A DNA stretch of 57,548 nt from Peptococcaceae bacterium (lineage in GTDB: Bacteria > Bacillota > Desulfitobacteriia > Desulfitobacteriales > Syntrophobotulaceae): the NCBI GenBank assembly GCA_012521215.1, contig JAAYMU010000116.1, positions 1 through 57,548 of the forward strand, given 5' to 3'. How positions within the stretch are numbered: the stretch's first letter is position 1; each line of letters opens with the position of its first letter. The position numbers and the translations under genes are program-made. Positions 16,177 through 26,539 of this stretch are shown here, in pieces. The notes below the pieces were generated by a model. That model was not told the DNA's origin. It searched no databases and was given only the letters and a program-made list of their open reading frames with translations.

Positions 16177-19100
16177 ATGCCTAAGCAAAATTGGCGGAAA
16201 GTTATGGTTATTGGTTCCGGACCGATAATTATCGGCCAAGCTGCTGAGTTTGATTATGCCGGTACCCAGGCCTGCCGGGCTTTACGCGAGGAAGGGATTC
16301 AAACGGTACTGGTTAATTCCAATCCGGCCACGATTATGACTGACCGTGAAATAGCCGATAAAATATATATCGAACCTTTGACGCTGGAATTTCTGGAGAG
16401 GATTATAGAAAAGGAAAGACCGGACGGCCTGCTGGCGACTATGGGCGGCCAAACAGGCTTGAATCTAGCTTTTCAGTTAGCGCGAGCGGGGGTTCTTGAA
16501 CGCTGCGGCGTTACTCTGCTGGGGACTTCCTTGGCCAGTATTAGCCGGGCCGAGGATAGAGAGCTGTTCCGCAGTCTCATGCAAGAAATTAATGAACCTG
16601 TCCCGGCTAGTACTATAGTCTCCCGGGTGGAAGAGGCCTTGAATTTTGCACAAGAAATAGGTTACCCCGTTATAATCCGTCCGGCTTTTACCCTTGGAGG
16701 GACGGGCGGAGGAATTGCTCATAATGAGCAAGAATTAAGATTAATTGCCCAAAGCGGCCTTCAGGCCAGCATGATTGGCCAGATCTTGGTAGAGAAAAGT
16801 GTCGCCGGTTGGAAAGAAATTGAGTTTGAAGTTTTACGGGACGGCAGCGGCAACAGCATTGCGGTCTGTCATATGGAAAACATGGACCCGGTAGGGATTC
16901 ATACCGGAGACAGTATTGTGGTTGCTCCTTGCCAGACTCTTACCCAAAAGGAGATTCAGGTTTTAAGGGCTTCGGCTTTGAAAATTGTCGAGGCTCTGGG
17001 AATAGAAGGCGGTTGCAATGTTCAGTATGCTTTGCATCCCGAAAGACTGGAGTATGTGGTAATCGAAGTTAACCCTAGGTTAAGCCGTTCCAGTGCTCTG
17101 GCCTCCAAAGCAACCGGTTATCCTATCGCTAAAATTGCAACCAAAATTGCCATTGGTTATACTCTGCCTGAGTTAAGCAATGCTTTGACCGGCAAAACAT
17201 CGGCTTGCTTTGAACCGACTCTGGACTATGTTGTGGTCAAAATACCGCGCTGGCCTTTTGATAAATTTTCTGACGCCGACCGTACTATCGGCACGCAAAT
17301 GAAAGCCACCGGGGAAGTAATGGGTCTGGGTCGCAATTTGGAAACAGCCCTGCTCAAGGCAGTACGTTCCTTGGAAACTAAAGCCTTCGGACTTTTAAAT
17401 CCCGATCTGGAAAGTTTAAACGATCAAGAGATAGAATTAAAATGCCGTAAGCCGGAAGACAATCAGCTATTCGTTATGGCCGAGGCCTTCCGCAGAGGGT
17501 GGACCATAGAAAGAATTAATAGCCTTAATCAATGGAATCCTTACTTTTTACAAAAGATAAAAAATATCGTATCGATGGCCCAAAAGCTTCAAGCCCATCC
17601 TTGGGATGTATTGGTCTTGAAAAAGGCTAAGAAAATGGGCTATGCGGATATGGAAATTGCCAGACTTTGGGGCACAACCGAGCAAGAAGTCTATGATTTC
17701 AGGCAAAAGAACGGTTTGCGGACCGTCTTCAAAATGGTGGATACCTGCGCCGGGGAGTTTGAAGCCGGCACACCCTATTTTTATTCCAGCTATGATGAGG
17801 AAGATGAAGGAGAGGTTGGTTACCGCCGAAAGGTTGTAGTCCTGGGTTCCGGCCCTATTCGCATCGGGCAAGGTATAGAATTTGACTACTGTTCGGTGCA
17901 TGCTGTCAAGGCCTTGCGGCGGGCAGGGGTAGAAAGCATTATTATTAACAACAATCCGGAAACGGTTTCTACGGATTTTGATACCGCTGACCGGCTGTAT
18001 TTTGAACCTTTGACTTTGGAAGATGTTTGTGCCGTATTGGAAAAAGAAAAACCGGAAGGAGTGATTGTTCAATTCGGTGGACAGACAGCCATTGGCTTGT
18101 GTAAGGGGCTGAAAGCCAGAGGATATAATATATTAGGGACTTCCGTGGAAGATACTGACAGAGCCGAAGAAAGAGGTCTTTTCGATGAGGTCTTGCAGGC
18201 CATAGGGGCTAAGCGTCCCCGCGGCGGCTGTGTCTCCGCTCTCAGGGAAGCGGAAGAATTGGCCGCGGAAATCGGCTACCCCTTAATTGTTCGGCCTTCT
18301 TATGTCCTGGGAGGCAGAGCTATGCAAATTGTTTATGATTTGCCGCAGCTGCGCGAAGTCTTGACTAAAGCTTTGCAGGAATTTCCCGGGCAGCAAATTT
18401 GGCTGGACCAGTACCTGTTGGGGCAAGAAGTAGAAGTGGACGCCATCTCGGACGGTGATACGGTTTGTATTCCGGGAATTATGGAGCATTTGGAACGGGC
18501 CGGTATTCATTCCGGTGATTCAATCGCCGTCTATCCGCCCCAAACTATTTCCGATAAAAAACAAGCCGAGATTGTGGATCTCACTGTGGCCATTGCCCGC
18601 AGCATTAACATTAAAGGTTTGTTGAATATTCAATACGTAATCTATCAGGATGAAGTTTATGTTTTGGAAGTAAATCCCCGCTCCAGCCGTACAGTACCGT
18701 TTTTAAGCAAAGTAACGGGAGTACCCATTGTGGACCTTGCCACCAGGGTTATTTTAGGCCAAAGCCTGGCCTCGCAGGGTATAAACAACGGTTTGTGGCC
18801 GGTAGGGGATAAAGTTGCGGTCAAAGCCCCGGTCTTCTCTTTTTCCAAATTGCTGCTGGTAGAACCCTCCTTGGGGCCGGAAATGAAATCCACAGGGGAA
18901 GTTATGGGGATTGATTACCAGTATCAAAAAGCACTTTACAAAGCTTTATTGGCTGTCGGCTTGCGCATGTCGGTTCATGGCACCCTGCTGGCAACCCTGG
19001 CTGATAGGGATAAAGAAGAGGGTCTAAAATTGGTAGAGCGTTTTTATAAACTTGGCTTTCGGATTATAGCCACCAAAGGAACGGCCCAAAGAATCAGGCA

Positions 19101-19350
19101 AGCCGGCATTGAAGTTACAACCGTGGAAAAGCTGCATGCCGGTTCGGAGGAAATCCCGGAAAAAATCCGGCAAGGCCAGGTTCAATGTGTTTTAAACACC
19201 ACCACTCACGGCCGTAAAATAGCCAGCGACGGCTTTGCGATCCGCAGGGCTGCCGTGGAGCAGGGGATACCGTGCTTCACCAGTCTGGATACGGCTGAAG
19301 CCTGGCTTAAGGTGCTGGAACTCAATTCACCCAGTTTAATAGCAATATAA
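16177..19350 (+). CDS. carB: Carbamoyl phosphate synthase large subunit
   Basis: 1057 residues, slightly shorter than the usual ~1070. It makes carbamoyl phosphate from bicarbonate, NH3 and two ATP. Two homologous ATP-grasp halves are visible. The first has [30 protein letters not shown] and [10 protein letters not shown]. The second has [31 protein letters not shown] and [11 protein letters not shown]. The last ~130 residues form the regulatory MGS-like domain ([20 protein letters not shown]). No active-site damage is seen, in contrast to CarA. Confidence 0.97.
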   Translation: MPKQNWRKVMVIGSGPIIIGQAAEFDYAGTQACRALREEGIQTVLVNSNPATIMTDREIADKIYIEPLTLEFLERIIEKERPDGLLATMGGQTGLNLAFQLARAGVLERCGVTLLGTSLASISRAEDRELFRSLMQEINEPVPASTIVSRVEEALNFAQEIGYPVIIRPAFTLGGTGGGIAHNEQELRLIAQSGLQASMIGQILVEKSVAGWKEIEFEVLRDGSGNSIAVCHMENMDPVGIHTGDSIVVAPCQTLTQKEIQVLRASALKIVEALGIEGGCNVQYALHPERLEYVVIEVNPRLSRSSALASKATGYPIAKIATKIAIGYTLPELSNALTGKTSACFEPTLDYVVVKIPRWPFDKFSDADRTIGTQMKATGEVMGLGRNLETALLKAVRSLETKAFGLLNPDLESLNDQEIELKCRKPEDNQLFVMAEAFRRGWTIERINSLNQWNPYFLQKIKNIVSMAQKLQAHPWDVLVLKKAKKMGYADMEIARLWGTTEQEVYDFRQKNGLRTVFKMVDTCAGEFEAGTPYFYSSYDEEDEGEVGYRRKVVVLGSGPIRIGQGIEFDYCSVHAVKALRRAGVESIIINNNPETVSTDFDTADRLYFEPLTLEDVCAVLEKEKPEGVIVQFGGQTAIGLCKGLKARGYNILGTSVEDTDRAEERGLFDEVLQAIGAKRPRGGCVSALREAEELAAEIGYPLIVRPSYVLGGRAMQIVYDLPQLREVLTKALQEFPGQQIWLDQYLLGQEVEVDAISDGDTVCIPGIMEHLERAGIHSGDSIAVYPPQTISDKKQAEIVDLTVAIARSINIKGLLNIQYVIYQDEVYVLEVNPRSSRTVPFLSKVTGVPIVDLATRVILGQSLASQGINNGLWPVGDKVAVKAPVFSFSKLLLVEPSLGPEMKSTGEVMGIDYQYQKALYKALLAVGLRMSVHGTLLATLADRDKEEGLKLVERFYKLGFRIIATKGTAQRIRQAGIEVTTVEKLHAGSEEIPEKIRQGQVQCVLNTTTHGRKIASDGFAIRRAAVEQGIPCFTSLDTAEAWLKVLELNSPSLIAI

Positions 19351-19465
19351 CAGGCAGAAGCAGTTCAATAGCAAGGTAACAAGCAGAAGGAATTAATTAT
19401 AAAAAAACGGCATCAAGTAAAGTATTTTAAAAGATATAAGTAGATAAAGAAACAAGCAAATATAT

Positions 19466-19500
19466 TTGATAAATAAACAAATATTGATAAATAAACAAAT
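19466..19500 (+). repeat. 17-bp direct repeat in the carB-pyrK gap
   Basis: TTGATAAATAAACAAAT occurs at 19466-19482 and again at 19484-19500 in an otherwise A+T-rich 200-base gap (19351-19554) that holds no gene. The gap is unusually long for this tightly packed operon. No promoter or attenuator could be assigned in it. Confidence 0.7.
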
Positions 19501-19554
19501 AAATATGTTAAAGTAAATATATTTATGAAAAATATTGATAGGTGTAAAGTAAGA

Positions 19555-20385
19555 ATGATCAACCAAGAAAAAGTAATTGAAAATAGAGCTCTGGACCCGG
19601 AGCTAGGCATCTATAGACTTATTCTCCGGGGCCAAACGGCAAAAACCGCCCGCCCCGGCCAATTTGTCCACTTAAAAGTCAGTTCAACCCTGGATCCTTT
19701 CTTGCGCCGTCCTATTAGTATTGCCGGCATTAACAGGCAGCAAGGCGAAATAACCCTTTTCTACCGGGTGGTGGGCAGGGGAACGAGTGAATTGACTAGG
19801 GTCAAAGAAAATCAAACTTTAAACCTTATCGGCCCATTGGGCAATGGTTTTACAGTTCCGCATGAAGGAAAGCTGCTTCTTTTGGCCGGAGGTATTGGGA
19901 TATTTCCGCTCTTTTCTTTAATTGAAGCTTTGGACACCTCCAAAGTAAAAGTTAAATTGCTCTGGGGGGCGGAAAACCGCCAATTTCTTGAAGCTGCCGG
20001 GCTGAAAACTCTGTTAGAAAAAAACTTGGATTATGAAGTTTCTACCTTAGATGGCAGTATAGGCCACAAAGGGTTAATTACCGATTTGTTAGAATACTAT
20101 TTACAAGGTTTTAACAATCCCTCGGAAAAAAAATCATCGATATTGGCCTGGAGGGCAGCAGCTTGTGGTCCTAAAGCTATGCTTCAAGCAGTAACCGCAA
20201 TTTGCCGGCGAGAAGGCATACCGATTGAAGTTTCTTTGGAGGAACGAATGGCTTGCGGTGTTGGCGCCTGTTTGGGCTGTGTCTGCACAGCTAGGGAGCC
20301 AAGCGGTACCCTGGTTAGAAAGCGGGTCTGTAAAGACGGGCCGGTGTTTGACGGCGGGGAGGTGGTCTGGGATGAAGAAAGTTGA
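19555..20385 (+). CDS. pyrK: Dihydroorotate dehydrogenase electron transfer subunit
   Basis: 276 residues from the ATG at 19555 (AGGTG 10 bases upstream; an in-frame ATG at 19525 has no ribosome-binding site). This is the flavoprotein subunit that passes electrons from PyrD to NAD+. It has an N-terminal FAD-binding barrel (PFLRRPISIAG), an NAD-binding block (LLLAGGIGIFPLFSLIEAL) and a C-terminal [2Fe-2S] cluster motif (ACGVGACLGCVC, then VCKDGPVF). It overlaps pyrD by 14 bases. Confidence 0.95.
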   Translation: MINQEKVIENRALDPELGIYRLILRGQTAKTARPGQFVHLKVSSTLDPFLRRPISIAGINRQQGEITLFYRVVGRGTSELTRVKENQTLNLIGPLGNGFTVPHEGKLLLLAGGIGIFPLFSLIEALDTSKVKVKLLWGAENRQFLEAAGLKTLLEKNLDYEVSTLDGSIGHKGLITDLLEYYLQGFNNPSEKKSSILAWRAAACGPKAMLQAVTAICRREGIPIEVSLEERMACGVGACLGCVCTAREPSGTLVRKRVCKDGPVFDGGEVVWDEES

Positions 20386-21289
20386 TCTGACTACGCAGTT
20401 GGCAGGGGTAAAACTTAAAAATCCGGTCATCACTTCTTCGGGGACTTATGGTTTTGGGGAAGAATATACCCCGTTTTATGATCCTGCCCTGCTTGGCGGC
20501 ATTACGGTCAAAGGAATCACTCCCTTACCCCGCTTAGGGAACCCGGTTCCCAGAATAGCGGAAACCCCTTCCGGAATGCTTAATTCCGTGGGGTTGGAAA
20601 ATCCGGGGCTGGAAGAATTCCTAAAAACTTACCTTCCCCGGCTGGAAAGGATAGGGACAGCCATAATCGTAAATATCTCCGGTTTTTCGCTGGACGACTA
20701 CGCCCTGATGGCTTCTTCTCTGCCGGAGCATTCCTGTATTAGCGCTTTGGAGGTAAATATCTCCTGTCCCAATATCCAACACGGGGGGATGGCTTTTGGT
20801 ACTGATCCTCGCAGTGCCGAGGAAGTTATAAAAGTAACCAGAAAACATACCCGCCTGCCCCTTATAGCCAAGCTTTCTCCCAACGTTACCGATATTGTGG
20901 AGATAGCTAAAGCGGTGGCCAGAGGGGGAGCGGATATCATATCTTTGATTAATACCCTTTTGGGCATGCGTATAGATCTTAAAACCCGTAAGCCTGTTTT
21001 GGCCAATACCATGGGAGGCCTTTCCGGTCCGGCTGTCCTTCCTGTAGCCGTCAGGATGGTTTATCAGGTTTATAAAGCGGTAGACTTGCCTATTATTGGC
21101 ATGGGCGGCATCAGCACTTGGCAGGACGCCGTGGAGTTTATGCTGGCCGGAGCTTCGGCAGTCAGCATAGGTACGGCAAATTTCGTTAATCCGCTGGCGC
21201 CATTAGAAATAATCAACGGACTGGAAGAGTATTGCCGTCGGGAAGGGTATGGTTCGGTCCAGGAATTGGTGGGTCTGGCCCATAGCTAA
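20372..21289 (+). CDS. pyrD: Dihydroorotate dehydrogenase B catalytic subunit
   Basis: 305 residues from the ATG at 20372 inside the end of pyrK. It is the FMN-dependent class 1B enzyme that oxidises dihydroorotate to orotate. VITSSGTYGFGEEY, the catalytic-Cys block LEVNISCPN, IAKLSPNVTDI and the FMN-phosphate motif IGMGGISTWQDAVEFMLAGA are present. Pairing with PyrK makes the enzyme NAD-linked, suited to anaerobes. Confidence 0.97.
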   Translation: MKKVDLTTQLAGVKLKNPVITSSGTYGFGEEYTPFYDPALLGGITVKGITPLPRLGNPVPRIAETPSGMLNSVGLENPGLEEFLKTYLPRLERIGTAIIVNISGFSLDDYALMASSLPEHSCISALEVNISCPNIQHGGMAFGTDPRSAEEVIKVTRKHTRLPLIAKLSPNVTDIVEIAKAVARGGADIISLINTLLGMRIDLKTRKPVLANTMGGLSGPAVLPVAVRMVYQVYKAVDLPIIGMGGISTWQDAVEFMLAGASAVSIGTANFVNPLAPLEIINGLEEYCRREGYGSVQELVGLAHS

Positions 21290-21332
21290 TTAGAAAGATT
21301 AAGAAAAGAGCAAGCTAGAAAGGAGCAAGCTT

Positions 21333-22043
21333 ATGTCTGAATCAGTTTTTGTTAACGAAATAAACCCGCTTAATGAAAAAGTAATAGTGGCTATAGATGT
21401 AGATTCTGAAGACCGAGCCCTAGGTCTGGCGGAAAAGCTGCAAGGTAGCGGCTGCTGGTTGAAAGTAGGTTTGGAACTCTATGCCTTATCCGGCCTGAAA
21501 CTAATTGATACTTTTAAAACCATGGGATTTTCCATTTTTTTAGACCTTAAGCTGCATGATATTCCTACCACAGTAGAAAGAACCCTTAAAGTCTTAACTG
21601 CTTCGGGAGTGGACATGGTGAACGTTCACTGCAGCGGAGGCTATGAAATGATGGCCAGAGCGGCCGAAGTGGTTCACAAGACCGGGAAGAAAATTATCGG
21701 GGTCACTGTTTTAACCAGTATGGACCGACCGGATCTTCTCGATATCGGCGTACAGGCCGCCACCCAAGAACAAGTGTTAAGACTGGCCCGGCTGGCGCAA
21801 AAAGCAGGGCTGGACGGAGTGGTGGCCTCAGCCCAGGAATCAGCTCTTCTCCGCCAAGAATTAGGCCGAGACTTCTTGCTGGTTACCCCGGGTATTCGTC
21901 CTGCCGGAAGCGAGAAAAACGATCAAGTAAGAGTATTAACTCCGGCTGAGGCGCTCCAAGCAGGGAGTTCTTACCTGGTGGTGGGCAGACCGATAACAAA
22001 GGCTCCGGATCCAAGGCAAGCTTTGGCCGAACTTTGGGGTTGA
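21333..22043 (+). CDS. pyrF: Orotidine 5'-phosphate decarboxylase
   Basis: 236 residues, the last step to UMP. The active-site motif FLDLKLHDIPTTV with the catalytic Lys/Asp network is intact, as are VIVAIDVDS near the start and LLVTPGIRPAG and YLVVGRPIT in the C-terminal phosphate-binding part. It starts at ATG behind AAAGGAGCAAG. It sits between pyrD and pyrE at the end of the operon. Confidence 0.97.
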   Translation: MSESVFVNEINPLNEKVIVAIDVDSEDRALGLAEKLQGSGCWLKVGLELYALSGLKLIDTFKTMGFSIFLDLKLHDIPTTVERTLKVLTASGVDMVNVHCSGGYEMMARAAEVVHKTGKKIIGVTVLTSMDRPDLLDIGVQAATQEQVLRLARLAQKAGLDGVVASAQESALLRQELGRDFLLVTPGIRPAGSEKNDQVRVLTPAEALQAGSSYLVVGRPITKAPDPRQALAELWG

Positions 22044-22108
22044 TTGTTTTTAACCGGCTCATGGCTCTACAGAAAAAATCTAAAAAAATTTCGAAAGGTG
22101 GACTTGTA

Positions 22109-22711
22109 GTGACTAACAGTGGTAAGGCCCCAGAAAAACAAATAGATATTTTGCAAATCTTTAGAGATACCCAGGCCCTTTTGGAGGGACACTTTTTGTT
22201 GACTTCCGGAAAACATAGCGCTCAGTATATGCAATGCGCTCAGGTTTTACAATATCCGCGGATTGCGGCCACCCTGGGGCAGGAATTGGCCAACAAATTT
22301 ATGGGTTTGGATATTGAAACGGTTATTGGTCCGGCTACGGGCGGGATTATCGTCGCTCATGAGGTAGGCAGAGCGTTGGGGGTTAGAGCCATTTTTGCGG
22401 AAAGGGAAAAGGGTGAGATGACTCTGCGACGTGGTTTTAAGCTTAAAGCGGGCGAAAAAGTCCTGGTGGTCGAAGACGTGATTACCACCGGCGGCTCAGT
22501 CCGGGAAGTAATCAAGGTTGTGCAAGAAGCCGGAGCTGAGCCGGTTGGAGTAGGGGTCTTGGTTGACCGCAGCGGGGGTCAAGCTGATTTTAACGGTATA
22601 CCGATGCACAGTTTGTTACAGATGAGCATCGAGGCGTTTGCCCCGGATAATTGCCCTCTCTGTGCTCAGGGTATTCCTTGGGTAAAACCGGGAAGCAGGG
22701 GAAGCAGATAG
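22109..22711 (+). CDS. pyrE: Orotate phosphoribosyltransferase
   Basis: 200 residues from a GTG at 22109, chosen because GAAAGGTGG lies 6-14 bases upstream; the open frame runs back to a TTG inside pyrF. It converts orotate and PRPP to OMP. LTSGKHSAQYMQ, the loop EREKGEMTLRRGF and the PRPP motif VLVVEDVITTGGSV are intact. It is the last gene of the pyr operon. Confidence 0.95.
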   Translation: MTNSGKAPEKQIDILQIFRDTQALLEGHFLLTSGKHSAQYMQCAQVLQYPRIAATLGQELANKFMGLDIETVIGPATGGIIVAHEVGRALGVRAIFAEREKGEMTLRRGFKLKAGEKVLVVEDVITTGGSVREVIKVVQEAGAEPVGVGVLVDRSGGQADFNGIPMHSLLQMSIEAFAPDNCPLCAQGIPWVKPGSRGSR

Positions 22712-22864
22712 AAAGTGTTTGCCTGTTTGTTTTTACCGTGCTAGTATTAATAATAAGGCTGCTTTATTAAAAGAATAAGACTAATTAATGAGTCTGATTT
22801 ATTATTAAAGGCAGATATCAAAAGTATTTTTAAAAAAGTTATTTATTAATTTTTTAATTAGTTA

Positions 22865-22902
22865 ATGTTGTGTTAATTAGTAAATGTTGTGTTAATTAGT
22901 AA
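22865..22902 (+). repeat. Tandem 19-bp repeat in the pyrE-radical SAM gap
   Basis: ATGTTGTGTTAATTAGTAA occurs twice head to tail (22865-22883 and 22884-22902), with partial copies on both sides. The 295-base gap (22712-23006) is very A+T rich and contains no gene I can support. The repeat is probably a slippage product. Confidence 0.75.
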
Positions 22903-23006
22903 ATGTCATAGCTCTTAAATTCAAATAGTTGGATATTAATTCATTTAAATTTATAAGCATGATTATTAATCTTTTAAATTTGTCTTTAAGATAGGAGTAA
23001 GAAGTC

Positions 23007-23876
23007 ATGGTTTATGTGGCACCTTTGTACAGGCCTCCCAGTGAAGCCTCCAGCTTGATTTTGCAGGTTACCATAGGGTGTTCTCACAATCAGTGCACCT
23101 TTTGCTATATGTACAAAACCAAAAAATATCGCATTAAATCTCTGGAGGAAATAAAACAACATATCCAATGGGGGCAAAGTGTCTATCCGCATGCCCGGAG
23201 AATTTTTCTGGCAGACGGCAATGTTTTGAGTATGCCTACTCAAGACTTAATTAATGTCTTGCATATTCTGTTTGAGGAGTTCCCCTATTTGGAAAGAGTC
23301 ACCGCCTATGCCGGTCCCAAAGATCTGCTGGCCAAAAGCGACGAGGAGCTGGCGCAGATCAGGCAGGCAGGCTTGTCTATGCTCTACCTCGGTGTTGAAA
23401 GCGGCAGCCCTAAAGTATTGGCCAATATTCAGAAAGGCGTCACCCCGGAGGAAATGATTCTAGCCGGTCAAAAAGCCCGTCAGGCAGGATTTCTCTTGTC
23501 TTGTACCATTATTCTGGGCATTGGGGGCAAAGAGCTAACCGCTGAACATGCAGTGGAGACGGCGAAAGTTATCAGTGCTATGCAGCCCCATTATTTAGGA
23601 GCCTTAACCTTGATGATAGAAGAAAAAACAGTATTGAAAACCCAAATCGAAAGCGGCGAGTTCCAATTATTAAATCCGTTAGAAGTTATCGATGAGCTAA
23701 TCATGATGATCGAGCCCATGGAACTGGAAAACTGTGTTTTCCGAAGCAATCATGCTTCCAATTATCTTTACTTAAAAGGCACCTTGAATAAAGATAAAGA
23801 AAAGCTTTTAAGAACTTTAAAAGAAGCTAAAAATAACAGTGCTATGTTGGCAGCCGAGGAAAGCAGACTTCTATAA
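23007..23876 (+). CDS. Radical SAM protein of unknown substrate
   Basis: 289 residues. The [4Fe-4S]/SAM motif is GCSHNQCTFCYMYK (C-x4-C-x2-C), a spacing seen in a clostridial subgroup related to the Elp3/HemN-like proteins. FLADGNVLSM, YLGVESGSPKVL and TIILGIGGKE are the further radical SAM barrel motifs. The C-terminus (FRSNHASNYLYLKGTLNKDK) matches the same subgroup. No substrate or partner can be named, and neighbours give no clear clue. Confidence 0.85.
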   Translation: MVYVAPLYRPPSEASSLILQVTIGCSHNQCTFCYMYKTKKYRIKSLEEIKQHIQWGQSVYPHARRIFLADGNVLSMPTQDLINVLHILFEEFPYLERVTAYAGPKDLLAKSDEELAQIRQAGLSMLYLGVESGSPKVLANIQKGVTPEEMILAGQKARQAGFLLSCTIILGIGGKELTAEHAVETAKVISAMQPHYLGALTLMIEEKTVLKTQIESGEFQLLNPLEVIDELIMMIEPMELENCVFRSNHASNYLYLKGTLNKDKEKLLRTLKEAKNNSAMLAAEESRLL

Positions 23877-24057
23877 CGAAGCAGACGGTCATCTTTAGAA
23901 CCCTGTTATCCATGTAATACTTGTCCATATAAGATATTATCCCGGTAGGCTGCAGGAATGCTACGGCATTAAACCACATATAAAATATAGGAATTCATTT
24001 AAGTCGGGCGGAATTGGGATAGATCGGGGCGGATTGTCGGGGTAGATTGGGGGTTAA

Positions 24058-24516
24058 ATGATGGCCGTGAGAACAATTCGTTTACTGGGGGATAATATCT
24101 TAAGAGAAAAATGTAAGCCGGTGGAAATTTTTGATGAGCAAATAACAAATCTTTTACAGGATATGCTGGATACTTTGCGCCATACGAAAAACGGAGCAGC
24201 TTTAGCTGCTCCCCAGGTAGGAGTATTAAGTCGGGCCGTTGTGATTGATCTGGAAAAAAATCCTATATTTCTTGTTAATCCGAAAATAATTGAACGGCAA
24301 GGATGTCAAAAAGTTACGGAAGGCTGTTTAAGCATTCCGGGGGTGTGGGGCAAATTGATGAGGCCAAAGAAGGTTAAAGTTAAAGCTTTTAACGAAAAGG
24401 GGACGGAGTTTTTTCTTGTGGGAGAAGGAGAATTAGCCAAGTGCCTTTGTCATGAGATCGATCATCTCGACGGCATCTTGTTTATTGATAAAGTGGATTC
24501 TAAGGTGGATTATTGA
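24058..24516 (+). CDS. def: Peptide deformylase
   Basis: 152 residues. It removes the formyl group from new proteins. The three metal-site motifs are present: GAALAAPQVG (third position Ala where Gly is usual), EGCLSIPG with the metal Cys, and HEIDHLDG with two metal His and the catalytic Glu. GGGGGTT precedes the tandem ATG ATG. It is not beside priA/fmt as in many genomes. Its 3' end overlaps the convergent rqcH by 7 bases. Confidence 0.95.
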   Translation: MMAVRTIRLLGDNILREKCKPVEIFDEQITNLLQDMLDTLRHTKNGAALAAPQVGVLSRAVVIDLEKNPIFLVNPKIIERQGCQKVTEGCLSIPGVWGKLMRPKKVKVKAFNEKGTEFFLVGEGELAKCLCHEIDHLDGILFIDKVDSKVDY

Positions 24517-26345
24517 AGTAGATTATTTAGTAGGCGTTCAATGGTTTCCTGCTGGGGAGTGATATACAATGACCAGTATTGTTCGTAAACAACCATCCCG
24601 GGTTTAGCACCTCGGGGTTTTTTTATTTGTCGCACATGAGTGTAATCCACCGCTACCTGGGAGGATGCTCTGGCTTGACTGAAATAGACGGCTAAAGTTG
24701 CCGCTTCCAGAAGGGTTTGGTCGTCGGGGAATTCTTCGTTTTCGTTAAGGGGCACAATAACGTGTGAGCCGGGAATATTCTTCACATGGAGCCACAGATC
24801 GCCCGGTTTGGCCTGCCGCCAGGTCAGGCGGTCGTTTTGCTTATTGTTGCGGCCGACGATAATGGTTTTACCCGCGGAGGATAAAAAACGGTGGGGTTGA
24901 GAATATATTTGCTCTTTTTCCTTTGCAGATTGTTTAGCCCCCTTCTTTTTCGTTGTTTGTTTTCCATATTTTTGATGTTTGGCTTGCTTGACGGATATAT
25001 AACCTTGTTCTGACAGTTCTTGGTGGATTTCCTTTAGTTCATTATCATTAGCGGCTTGTTCAATGCTATATATGATAGACTGCAGATAATTTATTTCTTC
25101 CAGAGCCGCTTGTTTAAAAGGTTCGGTTTTCTTGATGGCGGCCTTGGCTTTGTTGTAAATCTTATAGTAATGTTGAGCATTGTCAATCCCTTTTAAGCTG
25201 GGATCCAAGGGGATGGTTATTGACTTGTAATCCGGATCGGTATAGTCCTCGACCGTAATTTCTGTCAGGCCGGGAGTTAACTTGTAAAGGTTGGCCGTAA
25301 GAAGTTCCCCATACTTTTGATAGGTTAAGTCTTTTTGGGCTTTGGCCATAGTGTTTTCATACACTTCACATTTTCTATAGAGGCGTTTAAGGTGGTCTTG
25401 TACTAGCTTTAGCAGAGATGCTCGCTGGGCTTCACTTCGGTTATAATCTTCTTTCTGACGGTAATATAAGTTTATTGCTTCATTGAGGCTGGTTGTAGGC
25501 TGCCAAATTAAGTCCGCGTACTGTTCATAGGGGATAAAAGTGAAAACCAAGGGCATTTTTTTTGGCCCGGGCGGATAATAAAGACCGGGCTTTATAAAAT
25601 CAAGATCTTTAGTCGGGATAAACAAGGTATAAGCTTGATAAAGCCGGCTTAAATCAATTTCACCGCAGTCATCAAGGATAGCGTCATTTTCCAGCCCGGC
25701 ACGGAGAACAATTTCCCTAGCCAGTTCAGGACTGATTCCATTGAACAGATCAAGCAGCGCCTTGGTTACTTTTCTTTCCAAAGGATAGGTCAAAATCAGG
25801 CTCATAAACCGGTTTTCATCTTGGAGGGCTTCGGTTTTATTTTGGGGCGGTGGTGTAATGTAAGTTCTTCCCGGTAGCACCTCCCGGTGTCTGCTCACCA
25901 AATGGGAATACCTTCTTATACCATCCAGAATAGTGTTAGTCTCCGAGTCTACCAGAATTAAATTACTGTGCTTGCCCATAATTTCCAAGTGCAAAAAATA
26001 ATTCTGTAAGTCTCCTCTTTCGTTGTAATTTTGAATAATCAAAGTTACAACCCTTTCCAGGCCAGACTGAAAGATATCCATAATCTTGCCGCCTTCCAGA
26101 TGTTTGCGCAGAATCATGCAAAACATGGGAGGAAAGGCAGGATTTTTTTTAGCTTGCTCTGTTAGATGAATTCTGGCTGCTGTACTGCCGGCATTTAAGA
26201 GTAAGCGCTGAGTTTGTCCGGCACTGCGCACCAGAAGATGAATTTCATCTTTTTCCGGTTGCTGAATTTTATCAATACGTGTTCCTACCAATATGGGATG
26301 GAGTTCTTGGATTAAGTAACTGAGAGTAATGCTGTCTAAAGCCAT
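24510..26345 (-). CDS. rqcH: Ribosome quality control protein RqcH (NFACT family)
   Basis: 611 residues on the minus strand. The NFACT-N domain starts at MALDSITLSYLIQELHPILV; helical coiled-coil segments fill residues ~280-460; and the NFACT-R domain near the C-terminus has RFLSSAGKTIIVGRNNKQND and LWLHVKNIPGSHVIV. It was formerly called fibronectin-binding protein. The family binds stalled 50S subunits with tRNA-Ala and adds alanine tails. A Lys-rich linker (KQTTKKKGAKQSAKEK) precedes NFACT-R. Confidence 0.95.
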   Translation of the reverse strand: MALDSITLSYLIQELHPILVGTRIDKIQQPEKDEIHLLVRSAGQTQRLLLNAGSTAARIHLTEQAKKNPAFPPMFCMILRKHLEGGKIMDIFQSGLERVVTLIIQNYNERGDLQNYFLHLEIMGKHSNLILVDSETNTILDGIRRYSHLVSRHREVLPGRTYITPPPQNKTEALQDENRFMSLILTYPLERKVTKALLDLFNGISPELAREIVLRAGLENDAILDDCGEIDLSRLYQAYTLFIPTKDLDFIKPGLYYPPGPKKMPLVFTFIPYEQYADLIWQPTTSLNEAINLYYRQKEDYNRSEAQRASLLKLVQDHLKRLYRKCEVYENTMAKAQKDLTYQKYGELLTANLYKLTPGLTEITVEDYTDPDYKSITIPLDPSLKGIDNAQHYYKIYNKAKAAIKKTEPFKQAALEEINYLQSIIYSIEQAANDNELKEIHQELSEQGYISVKQAKHQKYGKQTTKKKGAKQSAKEKEQIYSQPHRFLSSAGKTIIVGRNNKQNDRLTWRQAKPGDLWLHVKNIPGSHVIVPLNENEEFPDDQTLLEAATLAVYFSQARASSQVAVDYTHVRQIKKPRGAKPGMVVYEQYWSLYITPQQETIERLLNNLLQ

Positions 26346-26539
26346 AGCTTGCTAGCTCCTTTCCCCAAAACTAATAAAATTATATCAATCCCGATACATG
26401 AAGACCAGCGTTTAAGCATGGCTTTTACAATTTGTTGATTTTTCCTGAGCAAAAAGTACGCAACGAGTAATTTTTTATGGACAGGCCGAATAGCATTTAC
26501 AAGAAGAATTACTATCAGAGGAAAGAAGGAGGAACAGAA

